From an uncultured Roseicyclus sp. (GTDB lineage: Bacteria > Pseudomonadota > Alphaproteobacteria > Rhodobacterales > Rhodobacteraceae): a DNA stretch of 64,000 nt. The notes under the pieces were generated by a model that made no database searches, was not told the origin of the DNA, and saw nothing but the letters and a program-made list of their open reading frames with translations. The stretch is taken from assembly GCA_947494975.1 (NCBI GenBank), contig CANLXA010000003.1, positions 1 through 64,000 on the forward strand. Reading direction: 5' to 3'. Below are positions 52,147 through 60,032 of the stretch, piece after piece (positions within the stretch are counted from its first letter, which is position 1; each line of letters opens with the position of its first letter). Both the position numbers and the translations under genes were made by a program.

Positions 52147-52497
52147 ATGGGTACAAAGATAAGTGTTGCTGATGCAGCAGAGCGGCGCATGGCGCGCCGG
52201 ACGATGAACCAGCTTGAGGAAATGTCCGACTACGACTGGGGCTACTGCATCGGGATGGAAGGCCTGATGCGCCACTTCGGTAAACTGATCGCTAAACAGG
52301 TGCCGCTTCATCTTGCCGTAGGAAACCGCCACCACAACGTGCTGCCTCCGGTTCTGGAAACCATCGCGCGCTATGCTGAGTGGCACTCGGTGGAACACGG
52401 AGACCCCGAGAACCAGCATGTGGCGGAAGCGTTGGACGCGGTAAGGCAGACTGCCGCCCACGCCGCGAAGGTCGTTGCTGATTACCATGCAGCCTGA
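52147..52497 (+). CDS. Small hypothetical protein
   Basis: The 116-residue protein has a helical central region (RMARRTMNQLEEMSDYDWGYCIGMEGLMRHF) and a second block VLETIARYAEWHSVEHGDPENQHVAEALDAVR. AAGGA precedes the ATG at 52147. A GC-rich hairpin terminator follows 41 bases after the stop. No recognisable family; a satellite accessory protein. Confidence 0.65.
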   Translation: MGTKISVADAAERRMARRTMNQLEEMSDYDWGYCIGMEGLMRHFGKLIAKQVPLHLAVGNRHHNVLPPVLETIARYAEWHSVEHGDPENQHVAEALDAVRQTAAHAAKVVADYHAA

Positions 52498-52537
52498 TCC
52501 CGAGCGCCACCCGACGAACTGACCCACCCCGAAAACG

Positions 52538-52570
52538 CCCCGCCGGATTGATCCGGCGGGGCTATTATTC
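52538..52570 (+). terminator. Strong rho-independent terminator
   Basis: An 11-bp perfect stem CCCCGCCGGAT / ATCCGGCGGGG with a 2-base centre is followed by CTATTATTC. It ends the rightward 51891-52497 unit and also lies beyond the leftward unit stopping at 52624, so it could serve as a bidirectional terminator. Confidence 0.85.
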
Positions 52571-52623
52571 AGTGGGCTTCCCCATATGGGTGCGTACCAC
52601 CCCGCAAGCTGCCGTTTTCGGGG

Positions 52624-52989
52624 TCAGTGCATCACCGGGCGCGGCAACCAGAGGTCGCGGGAGAACAGGCACCAGCCCAGTGCGACCTGCACGGTGCGGT
52701 CGTGCTGGCGGATGAGGTGCGGCGTGGCGCGCTCGGGCTCGCGCAGCGCGTCCACCCAAACGTCGCGCCGGGTCCCCGGGTGGCGTCGGCAGAGGAGCCC
52801 TACGAGCCCCCCGAGGCGGGCGCGCGGGACACGGTAGAGCTGGGCGAACTGCACGACCATCGCGGGGGTGGCCCAGCCGTCCGCGCTTGCCTCCTCCGCA
52901 TGGGCCACGAGCGCGAGGTGCGCCAGTTGGAGGCGGCGTGGGAACAGCCGCCCGTAGGCTTCCGCCAGACGGTCCGCGTCCATCTTCAC
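52624..52989 (-). CDS. Hypothetical satellite protein
   Basis: The 121-residue protein is helical and Arg-rich (ADRLAEAYGRLFPRRLQLAHLALVAH ... WATPAMVVQFAQLYRVPRARLGGLVGLLCRRHPG). A GTG start at 52989 overlaps the upstream stop (GTGA), making it translationally coupled; the ATG at 52983 is an alternative. No family recognised. It is last in the leftward satellite operon. Confidence 0.6.
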   Translation of the reverse strand: MKMDADRLAEAYGRLFPRRLQLAHLALVAHAEEASADGWATPAMVVQFAQLYRVPRARLGGLVGLLCRRHPGTRRDVWVDALREPERATPHLIRQHDRTVQVALGWCLFSRDLWLPRPVMH

Positions 52990-53246
52990 GCGCCGCGCCC
53001 GGGGCCTGTGTAGGCCGTGCCCAAGGCATCGCCTTGAAACACGCAGGGGACAAAGCTGCCTGCCGCCGTGGCCGCGACCTGCGTGGTGTCGAAGCCCGCA
53101 AACGGGGTGTTGAGCTGAGGCGTCAGGTCGTTAGCTGCGGCGATGGCCGCCGGGGCGTCCGCTGCGTCCACGAGGGCGGCATGGACGGCGGCGGGGTTCT
53201 TGAGCTGCTCAGCGCCCTTGGGGCGGGTGACGAGGTAGAGGGGCAT
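52986..53246 (-). CDS. Hypothetical satellite protein
   Basis: This 86-residue protein (MPLYLVTRPKGAEQLKNPAAVHAALVDAADAPAAIAAANDL...) is Ala-rich. Its start codon shares a base with the preceding stop (TGATG), and its stop overlaps the next start. This tight coupling in a three-gene run suggests related functions. No family recognised. Confidence 0.6.
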   Translation of the reverse strand: MPLYLVTRPKGAEQLKNPAAVHAALVDAADAPAAIAAANDLTPQLNTPFAGFDTTQVAATAAGSFVPCVFQGDALGTAYTGPGRGA

Positions 53247-53962
53247 CAGTTGGCATCCTTCTTGTTGAGTGCGAGCTTCACGCGGTCCAGAGGCCGGACC
53301 TTCCCGGCGGTGAACTCGCGGTTGAGGTTGATCGCGGCCTGCGCGGCGAGCTTGATGTTAGTGATGGCGGCCTGCACGGCCCGTGTCTCCTCGCCCACTA
53401 GGCGGTCGGCCAGCTCAGCCGTGGACAGGGGGCGGTCACGACGGGGCATCCGGTCCACCACCGACATGATGGCGGCCCCTAGGACCTTGTTGTTGGTCGC
53501 CACAGCCAGCGCGGCCATGTTCTTGAGCTCCACGGTCCCGGAGCCCTCAAGCTGCTGCTGAAGGTGGGAGCGCTCGGGTGTCCCGAGCCCGGCGCGGGCG
53601 AGCACGGCCTGCGGGGAGGCGTAGAGCGTGGCGGTCAGCGCGACGGCCTCGGAGGCGGCGTTCACCTCCCGGATGTAGCCCCAGCGGGCATCCTCGGAGT
53701 TGTTGACCACATCGGCACGGGCCTTGGCCGCGAGCTTGGCAGCAGCGCTGCGCTGGTCCTCGGGGGAGAAGCCCGCAGCGGCGGCGGAGGCAGCGGCCTC
53801 TTCACCACGCCGGGCGATGCCAGCCTCAAGGCCTGCGATCACGGTGCCGAGTTTCTCCGCCCGCTTGGCGGCATGTTCGGCAAGGCTGATCACCTCAGCC
53901 GTGGCAATCAACTTGCCCGGCGGCGGGAGTGGGTCGTGATTGTCGGGGGCGGGTTGGTTCAC
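53246..53962 (-). CDS. Hypothetical helical satellite protein
   Basis: The 238-residue protein is almost entirely helical and Ala-rich (LIATAEVISLAEHAAKRAEKLGTVIAGLEAGIARRG; AAKARADVVNNSEDARWGYIREVNAASEAV; VVDRMPRRDRPLSTAELADRLVGEETRAVQAAITNIKLAAQAAI). The final part resembles a dimerising DNA-associated helix pair. I start at GTG 53962, preceded by AGAGGAG. Coiled-coil structural or capsid-redirecting roles are possible but unsupported. Confidence 0.6.
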   Translation of the reverse strand: MNQPAPDNHDPLPPPGKLIATAEVISLAEHAAKRAEKLGTVIAGLEAGIARRGEEAAASAAAAGFSPEDQRSAAAKLAAKARADVVNNSEDARWGYIREVNAASEAVALTATLYASPQAVLARAGLGTPERSHLQQQLEGSGTVELKNMAALAVATNNKVLGAAIMSVVDRMPRRDRPLSTAELADRLVGEETRAVQAAITNIKLAAQAAINLNREFTAGKVRPLDRVKLALNKKDAN

Positions 53963-54100
53963 TGGACAAGGCTCCTCTGCTTGGGGCCGCCAGTGCAAAA
54001 GCGCCCTCCGGCGGGCGGCCAATCCTGAGGAGAAGATACCGCGCGCTTGAGGTACTAGGCGAATGGAAAGGATTGTAGATTAGGTAGAAACAGCGAACAC

Positions 54101-55009
54101 TCAAAAAGGTGACTCAAAACCGTCCACCTTCTCATCCACAGATTTAACCATATCCGATAAAGCGTCTGATAAGCTCAAAAGGAATGCTTGGTCGATCTGG
54201 TGCAATTCACCGGTGTCTCGGTCCACACCATTCCTGTGGACGCAATCATGGCGCATCTTAATTGATTTCTGAACTAAGGCGAGGTCTTCACCCTCAGGCA
54301 GAATGTCGATGCCAAGCCCAACGCGAAAAAGCCCGTTCGCACTCTGGATATTGTGGAAGGAAACGGCCCTAAGATGTTCGAGCAATTTGGTTTTTGCGAA
54401 GTCTTCAACGCCGATTGCATCAGCAAGTTTGAATTGTTTGTTGCCAATCCCCAAGGTCTTGGAGCCCAGTAATTTTTCCTGCGCCTTTTGACTGTTTGAG
54501 ACCGTCAAAATCAATGTGTCTGCAAGGAATACTTCAAGCGCCGTTATGCTCTGCGCCAATAGCATACGCGCCAACATTTGGGATTGAGCATCCAGCAGCA
54601 CCTTGGACGTCAGAGCCTTCACGTCGCTCATTGTTTGTGTGAAGGCGCGAAAGACAGGCCGGGATAGCTGCTCTTGTTGCTCCAGCCACTCGTAGTAGTC
54701 TTGATCATAATCGTCGTAGTCATTGGCAGAGCCGCGCATTGGTTCTGTTTCGATTGTTACGTCTGGATGATCGTCCAGTTCAATTACGCAACTGTCCCAG
54801 TCGGTTCTGACCCAGCCGTCAAAACTGTGATGTCCGCCAAAACATTCAACGGTCACGGGTAGGTGTTCGGTGTCCCCATTCTCATAGACAGTCGGCAGCT
54901 CAACTGTTCCATCAACCTCTGCTTCGCAATCTGGGCAATAGAATGAAACGTCGCTCGCCTCCCATTGAGCTTCTTCCATTTCCATCATCAGTGCTTTGGC
55001 ACGGCCCAT
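54101..55009 (-). CDS. HEPN-domain protein with N-terminal zinc ribbon
   Basis: The 302-residue protein has an N-terminal CPDC (25-28) and a later Cys56/His60 that may complete a zinc ribbon. An acidic linker rich in Asp/Tyr (97-111) and a C-terminal helical domain follow. The latter has the HEPN RNase signature R-x4-H in KMRHDCVHRNG (Arg253, His258). HEPN RNases act in toxin-antitoxin, abortive infection and CRISPR defence. The codon and base composition is clearly more A/T-rich than the neighbours, indicating separate acquisition. Anti-phage cargo of the satellite is the best guess. Confidence 0.75.
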   Translation of the reverse strand: MGRAKALMMEMEEAQWEASDVSFYCPDCEAEVDGTVELPTVYENGDTEHLPVTVECFGGHHSFDGWVRTDWDSCVIELDDHPDVTIETEPMRGSANDYDDYDQDYYEWLEQQEQLSRPVFRAFTQTMSDVKALTSKVLLDAQSQMLARMLLAQSITALEVFLADTLILTVSNSQKAQEKLLGSKTLGIGNKQFKLADAIGVEDFAKTKLLEHLRAVSFHNIQSANGLFRVGLGIDILPEGEDLALVQKSIKMRHDCVHRNGVDRDTGELHQIDQAFLLSLSDALSDMVKSVDEKVDGFESPF

Positions 55010-55165
55010 CTGATTTCCTTTTTGATTGCCAGCAACATAATAGACTCATTCAGATTGGAAGCTGCGCGAAAAGTGAACTGCGGATTTGTTGCCGCGCGTC
55101 ATTTGGTTGGATCTGTACTAACTGTATTTGGTCTTTTTGGGGTTGGCGAGAATTTTCCGGCGGCC

Positions 55166-55708
55166 TCAATCACCGCGTCGTGTCTCCGGGTCCACGACAA
55201 CCTCGGGCTCGCCGGGGATGCGCTTTACGGCGTCAGGCCGTATGGGGCTGTCATACGTTCCGGCCTGCCGCTGCTCCTCTAGGAACTCCTCCATGCTCAT
55301 CTTGTTCGGGACAACGAGGACGCCGCCGGTGTTCACGCTCAAGCTCAGGTTCGCCTCAAGCGCCTCGCCCTCACGGTACTGGTGGCGGGCCTTCAACAAG
55401 AAGATGTTTGCGACGATGTTGCCCTCATCGGCGGCCTCCCGGAGGTTGCTGACTAGCGCGTCGTGCTCACGGGCGAGCCCGGCGTGGTAGGCGTCGTCAA
55501 CCTCGGGCTGGCGGTCGCGGCACGAGCGGAAGGCGTCCTTGCTCATTCCGAGGGCGCGGGCAATCGTGGCGACGTGTACGCCGCGCCCGGCCAGCTCCTC
55601 CACGAGGCGGAGGCCCAGCTCAGTCACGCGCCAGTGCGAGCGGCCCCCGGCTCCGGGCGCGGGCGGGACCAGCCGCGCGGGCAGGTCAGTTTCAGTGCGT
55701 TTGGTCAT
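55166..55708 (-). CDS. Terminase small subunit-like DNA-packaging protein
   Basis: This 180-residue protein has an N-terminal HTH (LRLVEELAGRGVHVATIARALGMSKDAFRSCRDRQPEV) and the middle region HDALVSNLREAADEGNIVANIFLLKARHQYREG, which follows the TerS-type pattern of phage packaging proteins. No large terminase is present, as in satellites that redirect a helper's packaging motor. It overlaps the serine recombinase stop by 4 bases. Confidence 0.7.
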   Translation of the reverse strand: MTKRTETDLPARLVPPAPGAGGRSHWRVTELGLRLVEELAGRGVHVATIARALGMSKDAFRSCRDRQPEVDDAYHAGLAREHDALVSNLREAADEGNIVANIFLLKARHQYREGEALEANLSLSVNTGGVLVVPNKMSMEEFLEEQRQAGTYDSPIRPDAVKRIPGEPEVVVDPETRRGD

Positions 55709-56322
55709 TGCTCAGTCGCCTCCTTGTCAAATTGTGTGCACACCGTCTGGCTCAGGCCCTTGCCGCAGCGCAGCTCACGCGCGATGCGGTCCATGCCCAT
55801 TCCCCGGCTGCGCAGGTTGCGAATCGCGGCAACGAGGGCGTCGGACGCCGGGGGCCTGCCTAACCTCTTACCTTGAGCGCGGGCGCGGGCGAGACCCGCC
55901 TTGGTTCGCTCAACGATCATTGACCGCTCCATCTCAGCGACCATGCCCCGGACCTGAAACAACAGCTTGCCGGAGGGTGTCGTGGTGTCCAGCGCCTCCT
56001 GATGCAAGTGCAGGTCGATGCGCAGCGCCTCAAGGTCATGCACGAGGTTGAGCAGGTCCCGGAGCGAGCGCCCGAGGCGCGAGGCGTCCCACGCCATGAG
56101 CACGTCATACTGGCGGCGCGCGGCATCAGCGCGCGCCCTGTCCAGCTCGGGCCGCGAGGCGCTGGCACCCGAGGCCGTCTCAACGTACTCCTGCACGACG
56201 GTCCATCCCGCGCGCTCCGCCACCTCCCTGAGGCAGAGAAGCTGGTTTTCGCAGGTCTGGTCCCCGGTGCTCACGCGGGCGTAGATAGCGGCGCGGCGGG
56301 TGGTGTTGTTTGGATGTGTCAT
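55705..56322 (-). CDS. Serine recombinase (resolvase/invertase family)
   Basis: The 205-residue recombinase has the catalytic start AAIYARVSTGDQTCENQL (Ser in VST), RLGRSLRDLLNLV with active-site Args, and a C-terminal HTH (GKRLGRPPASDALVAAIRNLRSRGMGMDRIARELRCGKG). It is of Pin/Hin length, catalysing site-specific inversion or resolution. The ATG at 56322, with GGAG 7 bases upstream, is preferred to the ATG at 56334. It is the second recombinase in the element. Confidence 0.88.
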   Translation of the reverse strand: MTHPNNTTRRAAIYARVSTGDQTCENQLLCLREVAERAGWTVVQEYVETASGASASRPELDRARADAARRQYDVLMAWDASRLGRSLRDLLNLVHDLEALRIDLHLHQEALDTTTPSGKLLFQVRGMVAEMERSMIVERTKAGLARARAQGKRLGRPPASDALVAAIRNLRSRGMGMDRIARELRCGKGLSQTVCTQFDKEATEQ

Positions 56323-56927
56323 ATGGTGCTCCATTTCTATCAACTTGGAATGAGCCCAAGTGAAGGAACGTATCGTGAACACCGCCACCCCGTAAAGGGA
56401 AAATACTGGGGTGTCGGAGGGTTGGTCCGGGGAGCCCAGCGGACGTGGGCTCCGGCGGCGTCGCACGGCGGGGCGTTTTCGGGGTGGGCATGGCAAGCAC
56501 CTTGCAGAACTAGTTGCCGGAGCGTCCCGGGGGCGGCGGCAGCACGCGCGGCGTGATTGGCTGACCTTGCCCACCAACCTTTTACGCATCCGCACAGGAC
56601 GTGTTTTGGTGTTTCCTGCAACCCTGCCCAGAAGCGTGACGCGCCAGCGGTCCGGGCTGGGTCCGGGCTGGGTCCGGGCTGGGTCCGGGGTAGGTCCTGG
56701 GTCTGGAGACTGCTAACCTCCAGTCCTGCCACGCCTTTCTGCGCTAGGTCCGGGAGGTCCGGGATAGTCTTCACATATACGCGAGAGGTCAGAGAAACGG
56801 GGGAGAAGGGAGGCAGACTAGACACACAATAGGGAGTATCCCGGACCGGGCGGACCTAACCCGCTAAGTGTTTGTTTTTCTGGGCAAGCAGCCCGGGGGA
56901 CCCCGGACCGCTATCCCGGACCCTGCC
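56323..56927. other. Non-coding origin-like region
   Basis: These 605 bases between the serine recombinase start and the primase stop contain no convincing gene: short frames exist on both strands but lack ribosome sites and family features. The region is dominated by the GGTCCGGG repeat cluster. It is the largest gap in the element and adjoins the replication gene. Confidence 0.65.
56424..56922. repeat. GGTCCGGG iteron-like cluster, candidate replication origin
   Basis: GGTCCGGG occurs on the plus strand at 56424, 56649, 56660, 56671, 56682, 56747 and 56756, and inverted (CCCGGACC) at 56840, 56902 and 56915. That is ten exact copies. Four are spaced at exactly 11 bases, about one helical turn, with a one-mismatch fifth at 56693. 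The cluster lies directly beside the primase-helicase gene, as iterons bound by a satellite Rep protein would. Confidence 0.7.
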
Positions 56928-59504
56928 TCAGAACGGCGTGTCGCCGCCGTGCCGGAAGCCTACCCGCATGGCGATGCCACGGAAGCCGGGCACCCTGTCC
57001 CCGCCATCTCGGCCCTTGCTGTCCCGCACCTGCTGGTCCATCGCAGAGTAGAGGTCCCGGGCGAAGATGTTGGCATTGCTCAGGTAGTCCTGCCCCATGT
57101 GGTCCCTGTGCCATTCACGGAACGCCGCAAACAGGCGGTCCTTAGCAACCCAGTGTTCCGGTCCGACCTCGCACCACTCACGGACAAAGGCCGGGATCGG
57201 GGAGGATAGGTCCCCCATCTGCATTGACACATCGGCCCCGACCTCTGGCTGCGTGATCCGCCCGGTTGCCCGGACGCGCCGCCAGCCCTCCACCGCCCAG
57301 TTTAGGATGCCCGGCAACTCCGCCATCAGCGCCCCAGTCAGGCCCGTGTCCTCGCGCCCAAAGAAGCTCTGTCGCATTGGCAGGACGATGAAGCGCGAGA
57401 CCAGCGCCCCGGACCTGTCAGCGAACCTCGGAACCTCGTTGGTCATCACCACGAACCGCGCCCGGAGCGTGACCTCCACGGCGCTGCGGTGCTTGCGGTT
57501 CACGCTGATGCGGTCCTCACCTGTGATGCGCAGCAGGTTCTCCGCCACCGCCGCCTCATCGGTCCGCCCGCTCAGTCGCATGTCCGACACGATGGCGAGT
57601 TGCTTAGCAAGAAGGGGCTCAAGTCCGAAGTCACTCTTGCCGAAGCTGTTCAGAGACGGGGCCACTGTGTTCGCCTCGCCCACCAGCTTGCCCATGATGC
57701 GCCCGATGGTCCCTTTGCCTGAGCGCTTTGGGCCGGGGATCAGCAGGGCCTTCTGGAGGCTGGTGTCGGGCGTCAGAAGGTAGCCCATGAACTCCTGCAA
57801 CGCGGCAATGCAGTCCGCCTCATCCTCACCCGGCCAGACCTCACGCAGGAAGGCGAGCCAACGGACAGGCTCCGCCGCGTCCGCATCATGTGCGAAGTCC
57901 AGCGCATTCCTTGTGAACAGCTCCGGCGTCGCGGGCAGCAGATCGCCTGTCGGCAGGTGAAGCAGGCCCGAGCGCGTCGGCAGAAGCTCAAGTGGATCGG
58001 GACCGGCCCGCCCGTCCAGCCATCGCGGCGGCTCTTCACGGGATGGCGCAAGGTGCGTCACCGCCTTGAGCGCGTCAACGGTGGTGCTCACGGCTCCCGA
58101 GGTCGGGTTGAACGGCCCCATCTCGCCTTCCTTTGGTTTGACGCGGCACGCCTCCAAGAACGCCCATGCCTCTGCCCGGACGGTCCCGTCATCAACACCA
58201 GTGTAGGCAGCACCGTCCCAGTCAAGGAACTCTTCATGGTGGTGGAGCAGACGGGGCCACCTCGCACTCCGCACGGCCCTTGCCCAGTCCATTGCACCAC
58301 CATGCAGCACCGGGCCGGGCCGGGGCTGGCGCTCAAGTGCGCGCTGCACCTGACGGCGGGCGTATGTTTCTGAGTTGGACTGGTCAAAGACATGGTCGCT
58401 GACCCGGAAGTCCGGGTCAAGTATCACCCCAAGCAACACGTCATCGGGCACGTCCGCGCGGATCATCTCGCACAGGACGTGCAGCACGAGCTCGGAGCGG
58501 TTTTCCCACTTGCCGGGTTCGTCAGGGTCCTTGCCGTTGACGATCAGGGCACGGGTTTTGGCTGACACCGCCTCTGGCAGCTCATCGACACCCGAGAGGC
58601 GGCGGGCCGGACCAGCGACACGCGCCGCGCTGACCGGAGCGGTGACGCTGGTGCTTTCAAACTCCTCCAGTGCGTGTCGCCGCGCCCAGTCTGCCCAGAG
58701 GAGCCGGGACACGCGGGGCGTGCGCCCCCGCTTGCGCTTCCGCTCGTCGGGCAAGTTGACTGTCCCGACCAGACGCATGATGCGGTCGGCGTTGTGGCAG
58801 TTGTCCGCCTGCAGTGCGGCCTCAAAGGTGAGGTTGCGGCCCTCCACCGTCTCCGCGAGCCGTGACTTGTGGGCATCCATCTCCGCCCGCTCGGCATCGC
58901 TCAGCGGCCCGCGCGCCTCGGGCTTCATTTCACGCCAGAACAGCTTCGCCAGCTCAGCAGAGCCGCCCACCGCGACATCCTCCTTGAGCAGCCAGAACGC
59001 CTGCAAACCGCCACCGCTGTCGATGATTGCGGTGGGTTCAAGCGCCCGCAGCAGCGACCAAGCCCGCGCCCGCTCGCTCACAGGGTCCTCTCCTGCCCTT
59101 GGGTCAACGTCCACGTGCAGGGCGCGGATGGCTGCGACCGCACCCTTGTTGGGCTTGCTCGTCACTGGCCCGTAGAGCCCGTTCACGGTGAAGTAGATGT
59201 TCTCCTTGCCCTGCCGCTCATCAATCCACGCAGCCATCTTGTCGCCTTCACTCGCGGTGAACGTCGCAGTGGTGGTGCGTCCCCCATCCGGGATAATGGA
59301 GGTCAGGACGCGCGGGCCATCGCCGCAGAAGTTGCGCATGAACGCGACCGATGCGGCGGTGTCCGGCAACAAGTCTTTCTGGTCGGCTCCGGTGTCGTCT
59401 GAGGGTATATTTTCCGGGATGATGTTTGGGTTATGTTCGTCATGCTCTCCCTGACCCCCGGTACCCTCCACGGTGCCGGGGGTTCGCTTTTCCGGGGCGC
59501 TCAT
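56928..59504 (-). CDS. Primase-SF3 helicase replication protein
   Basis: This 858-residue bifunctional replicase has an N-terminal RepB/AEP-like primase: LHVDVDP (129-135) as the metal-binding acidic motif, IDSGGGLQAFWLL (161-173) and NADRIMRLVGTVN (238-250). A C-terminal superfamily 3 helicase follows, with Walker A GPKRSGKGT (591-599), Walker B near QLAIVSDM (635-642) and VVMTNEVPRF as motif C. P4-type satellites use such fused enzymes to replicate from their own origin. The ATG at 59504 overlaps the AlpA-like stop by 4 bases; longer upstream sequence is not homologous. Confidence 0.9.
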   Translation of the reverse strand: MSAPEKRTPGTVEGTGGQGEHDEHNPNIIPENIPSDDTGADQKDLLPDTAASVAFMRNFCGDGPRVLTSIIPDGGRTTTATFTASEGDKMAAWIDERQGKENIYFTVNGLYGPVTSKPNKGAVAAIRALHVDVDPRAGEDPVSERARAWSLLRALEPTAIIDSGGGLQAFWLLKEDVAVGGSAELAKLFWREMKPEARGPLSDAERAEMDAHKSRLAETVEGRNLTFEAALQADNCHNADRIMRLVGTVNLPDERKRKRGRTPRVSRLLWADWARRHALEEFESTSVTAPVSAARVAGPARRLSGVDELPEAVSAKTRALIVNGKDPDEPGKWENRSELVLHVLCEMIRADVPDDVLLGVILDPDFRVSDHVFDQSNSETYARRQVQRALERQPRPGPVLHGGAMDWARAVRSARWPRLLHHHEEFLDWDGAAYTGVDDGTVRAEAWAFLEACRVKPKEGEMGPFNPTSGAVSTTVDALKAVTHLAPSREEPPRWLDGRAGPDPLELLPTRSGLLHLPTGDLLPATPELFTRNALDFAHDADAAEPVRWLAFLREVWPGEDEADCIAALQEFMGYLLTPDTSLQKALLIPGPKRSGKGTIGRIMGKLVGEANTVAPSLNSFGKSDFGLEPLLAKQLAIVSDMRLSGRTDEAAVAENLLRITGEDRISVNRKHRSAVEVTLRARFVVMTNEVPRFADRSGALVSRFIVLPMRQSFFGREDTGLTGALMAELPGILNWAVEGWRRVRATGRITQPEVGADVSMQMGDLSSPIPAFVREWCEVGPEHWVAKDRLFAAFREWHRDHMGQDYLSNANIFARDLYSAMDQQVRDSKGRDGGDRVPGFRGIAMRVGFRHGGDTPF

Positions 59505-59734
59505 TCCTGCCTCCCGGCTTCCAGCCACGCATCTAGGTCTTCGCGGCGGTAGCGCACGATGCGCCCGCTCACCTTGTGAAACACTGGGCCACGGCGGCGG
59601 TAGCGCAGCTCCTCTAGGCCACGGGCGGTAAGCCCGCAGTAGGACGCGGCTTGGTCGGGTGTGAGCCACTCGGGCGTGACCAGCTCATCACGCACCCGCG
59701 CAACGACAAGCTGGACGATTTCATCGACGTTCAT
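59501..59734 (-). CDS. alpA: AlpA-type helix-turn-helix regulator
   Basis: The 77-residue protein is a MerR-like HTH of the AlpA/excisionase class: PDQAASYCGLTARGLEELRYRRRGPVFHKV ... RYRREDLDAWLEAG. In P4 and Gram-negative PICIs AlpA activates the integrase-side genes and excision. GGAG precedes the ATG at 59734 by 6 bases; a GTG at 59779 would add 15 residues. It lies between integrase and primase, transcribed with the primase (4-base overlap). Confidence 0.9.
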   Translation of the reverse strand: MNVDEIVQLVVARVRDELVTPEWLTPDQAASYCGLTARGLEELRYRRRGPVFHKVSGRIVRYRREDLDAWLEAGRQE

Positions 59735-60032
59735 GACGATCTCCAAAGGTCGCGGAGCGTCAGAATGTGAGGGTGTCACAGCGACGCCCCGGGTTTCCGG
59801 GGGTCGCCAGTCGGATGAGAGACGCTGCGATGATCGCCGTGTCCGTCCGGGCCTGCACCCGCCCTCTGGGCAGTGCTCAGCCTTGCGGGGGCCGCGTGCT
59901 CACTCCTTCAACGGCACATCATCATCTAGCCGCGCGCCGTTGGCGGTTGAAGTGCTTACGTTAACAGGCGGGCGCGGGCCGGTAAAGTGTCAATCTGCGC
60001 GACAACAAGAATTGCGCAGCTTATTCAGGAGG
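59735..60032. other. Gap between alpA and integrase stop
   Basis: Across these 298 bases I see no gene. A short inverted repeat CTGCGC / GCGCAG near 59994-60018 lies beyond the int stop and could end that transcript. The alpA promoter should lie in the left part, but no clear -35/-10 pair stands out. Confidence 0.45.

Noticed and set aside
56340-56825. Possible 161-residue minus-strand protein between the serine recombinase and primase genes
   Set aside because: Its frame runs through the GGTCCGGG repeats, lacks a ribosome-binding site and shows no domain; better explained as non-coding origin DNA.
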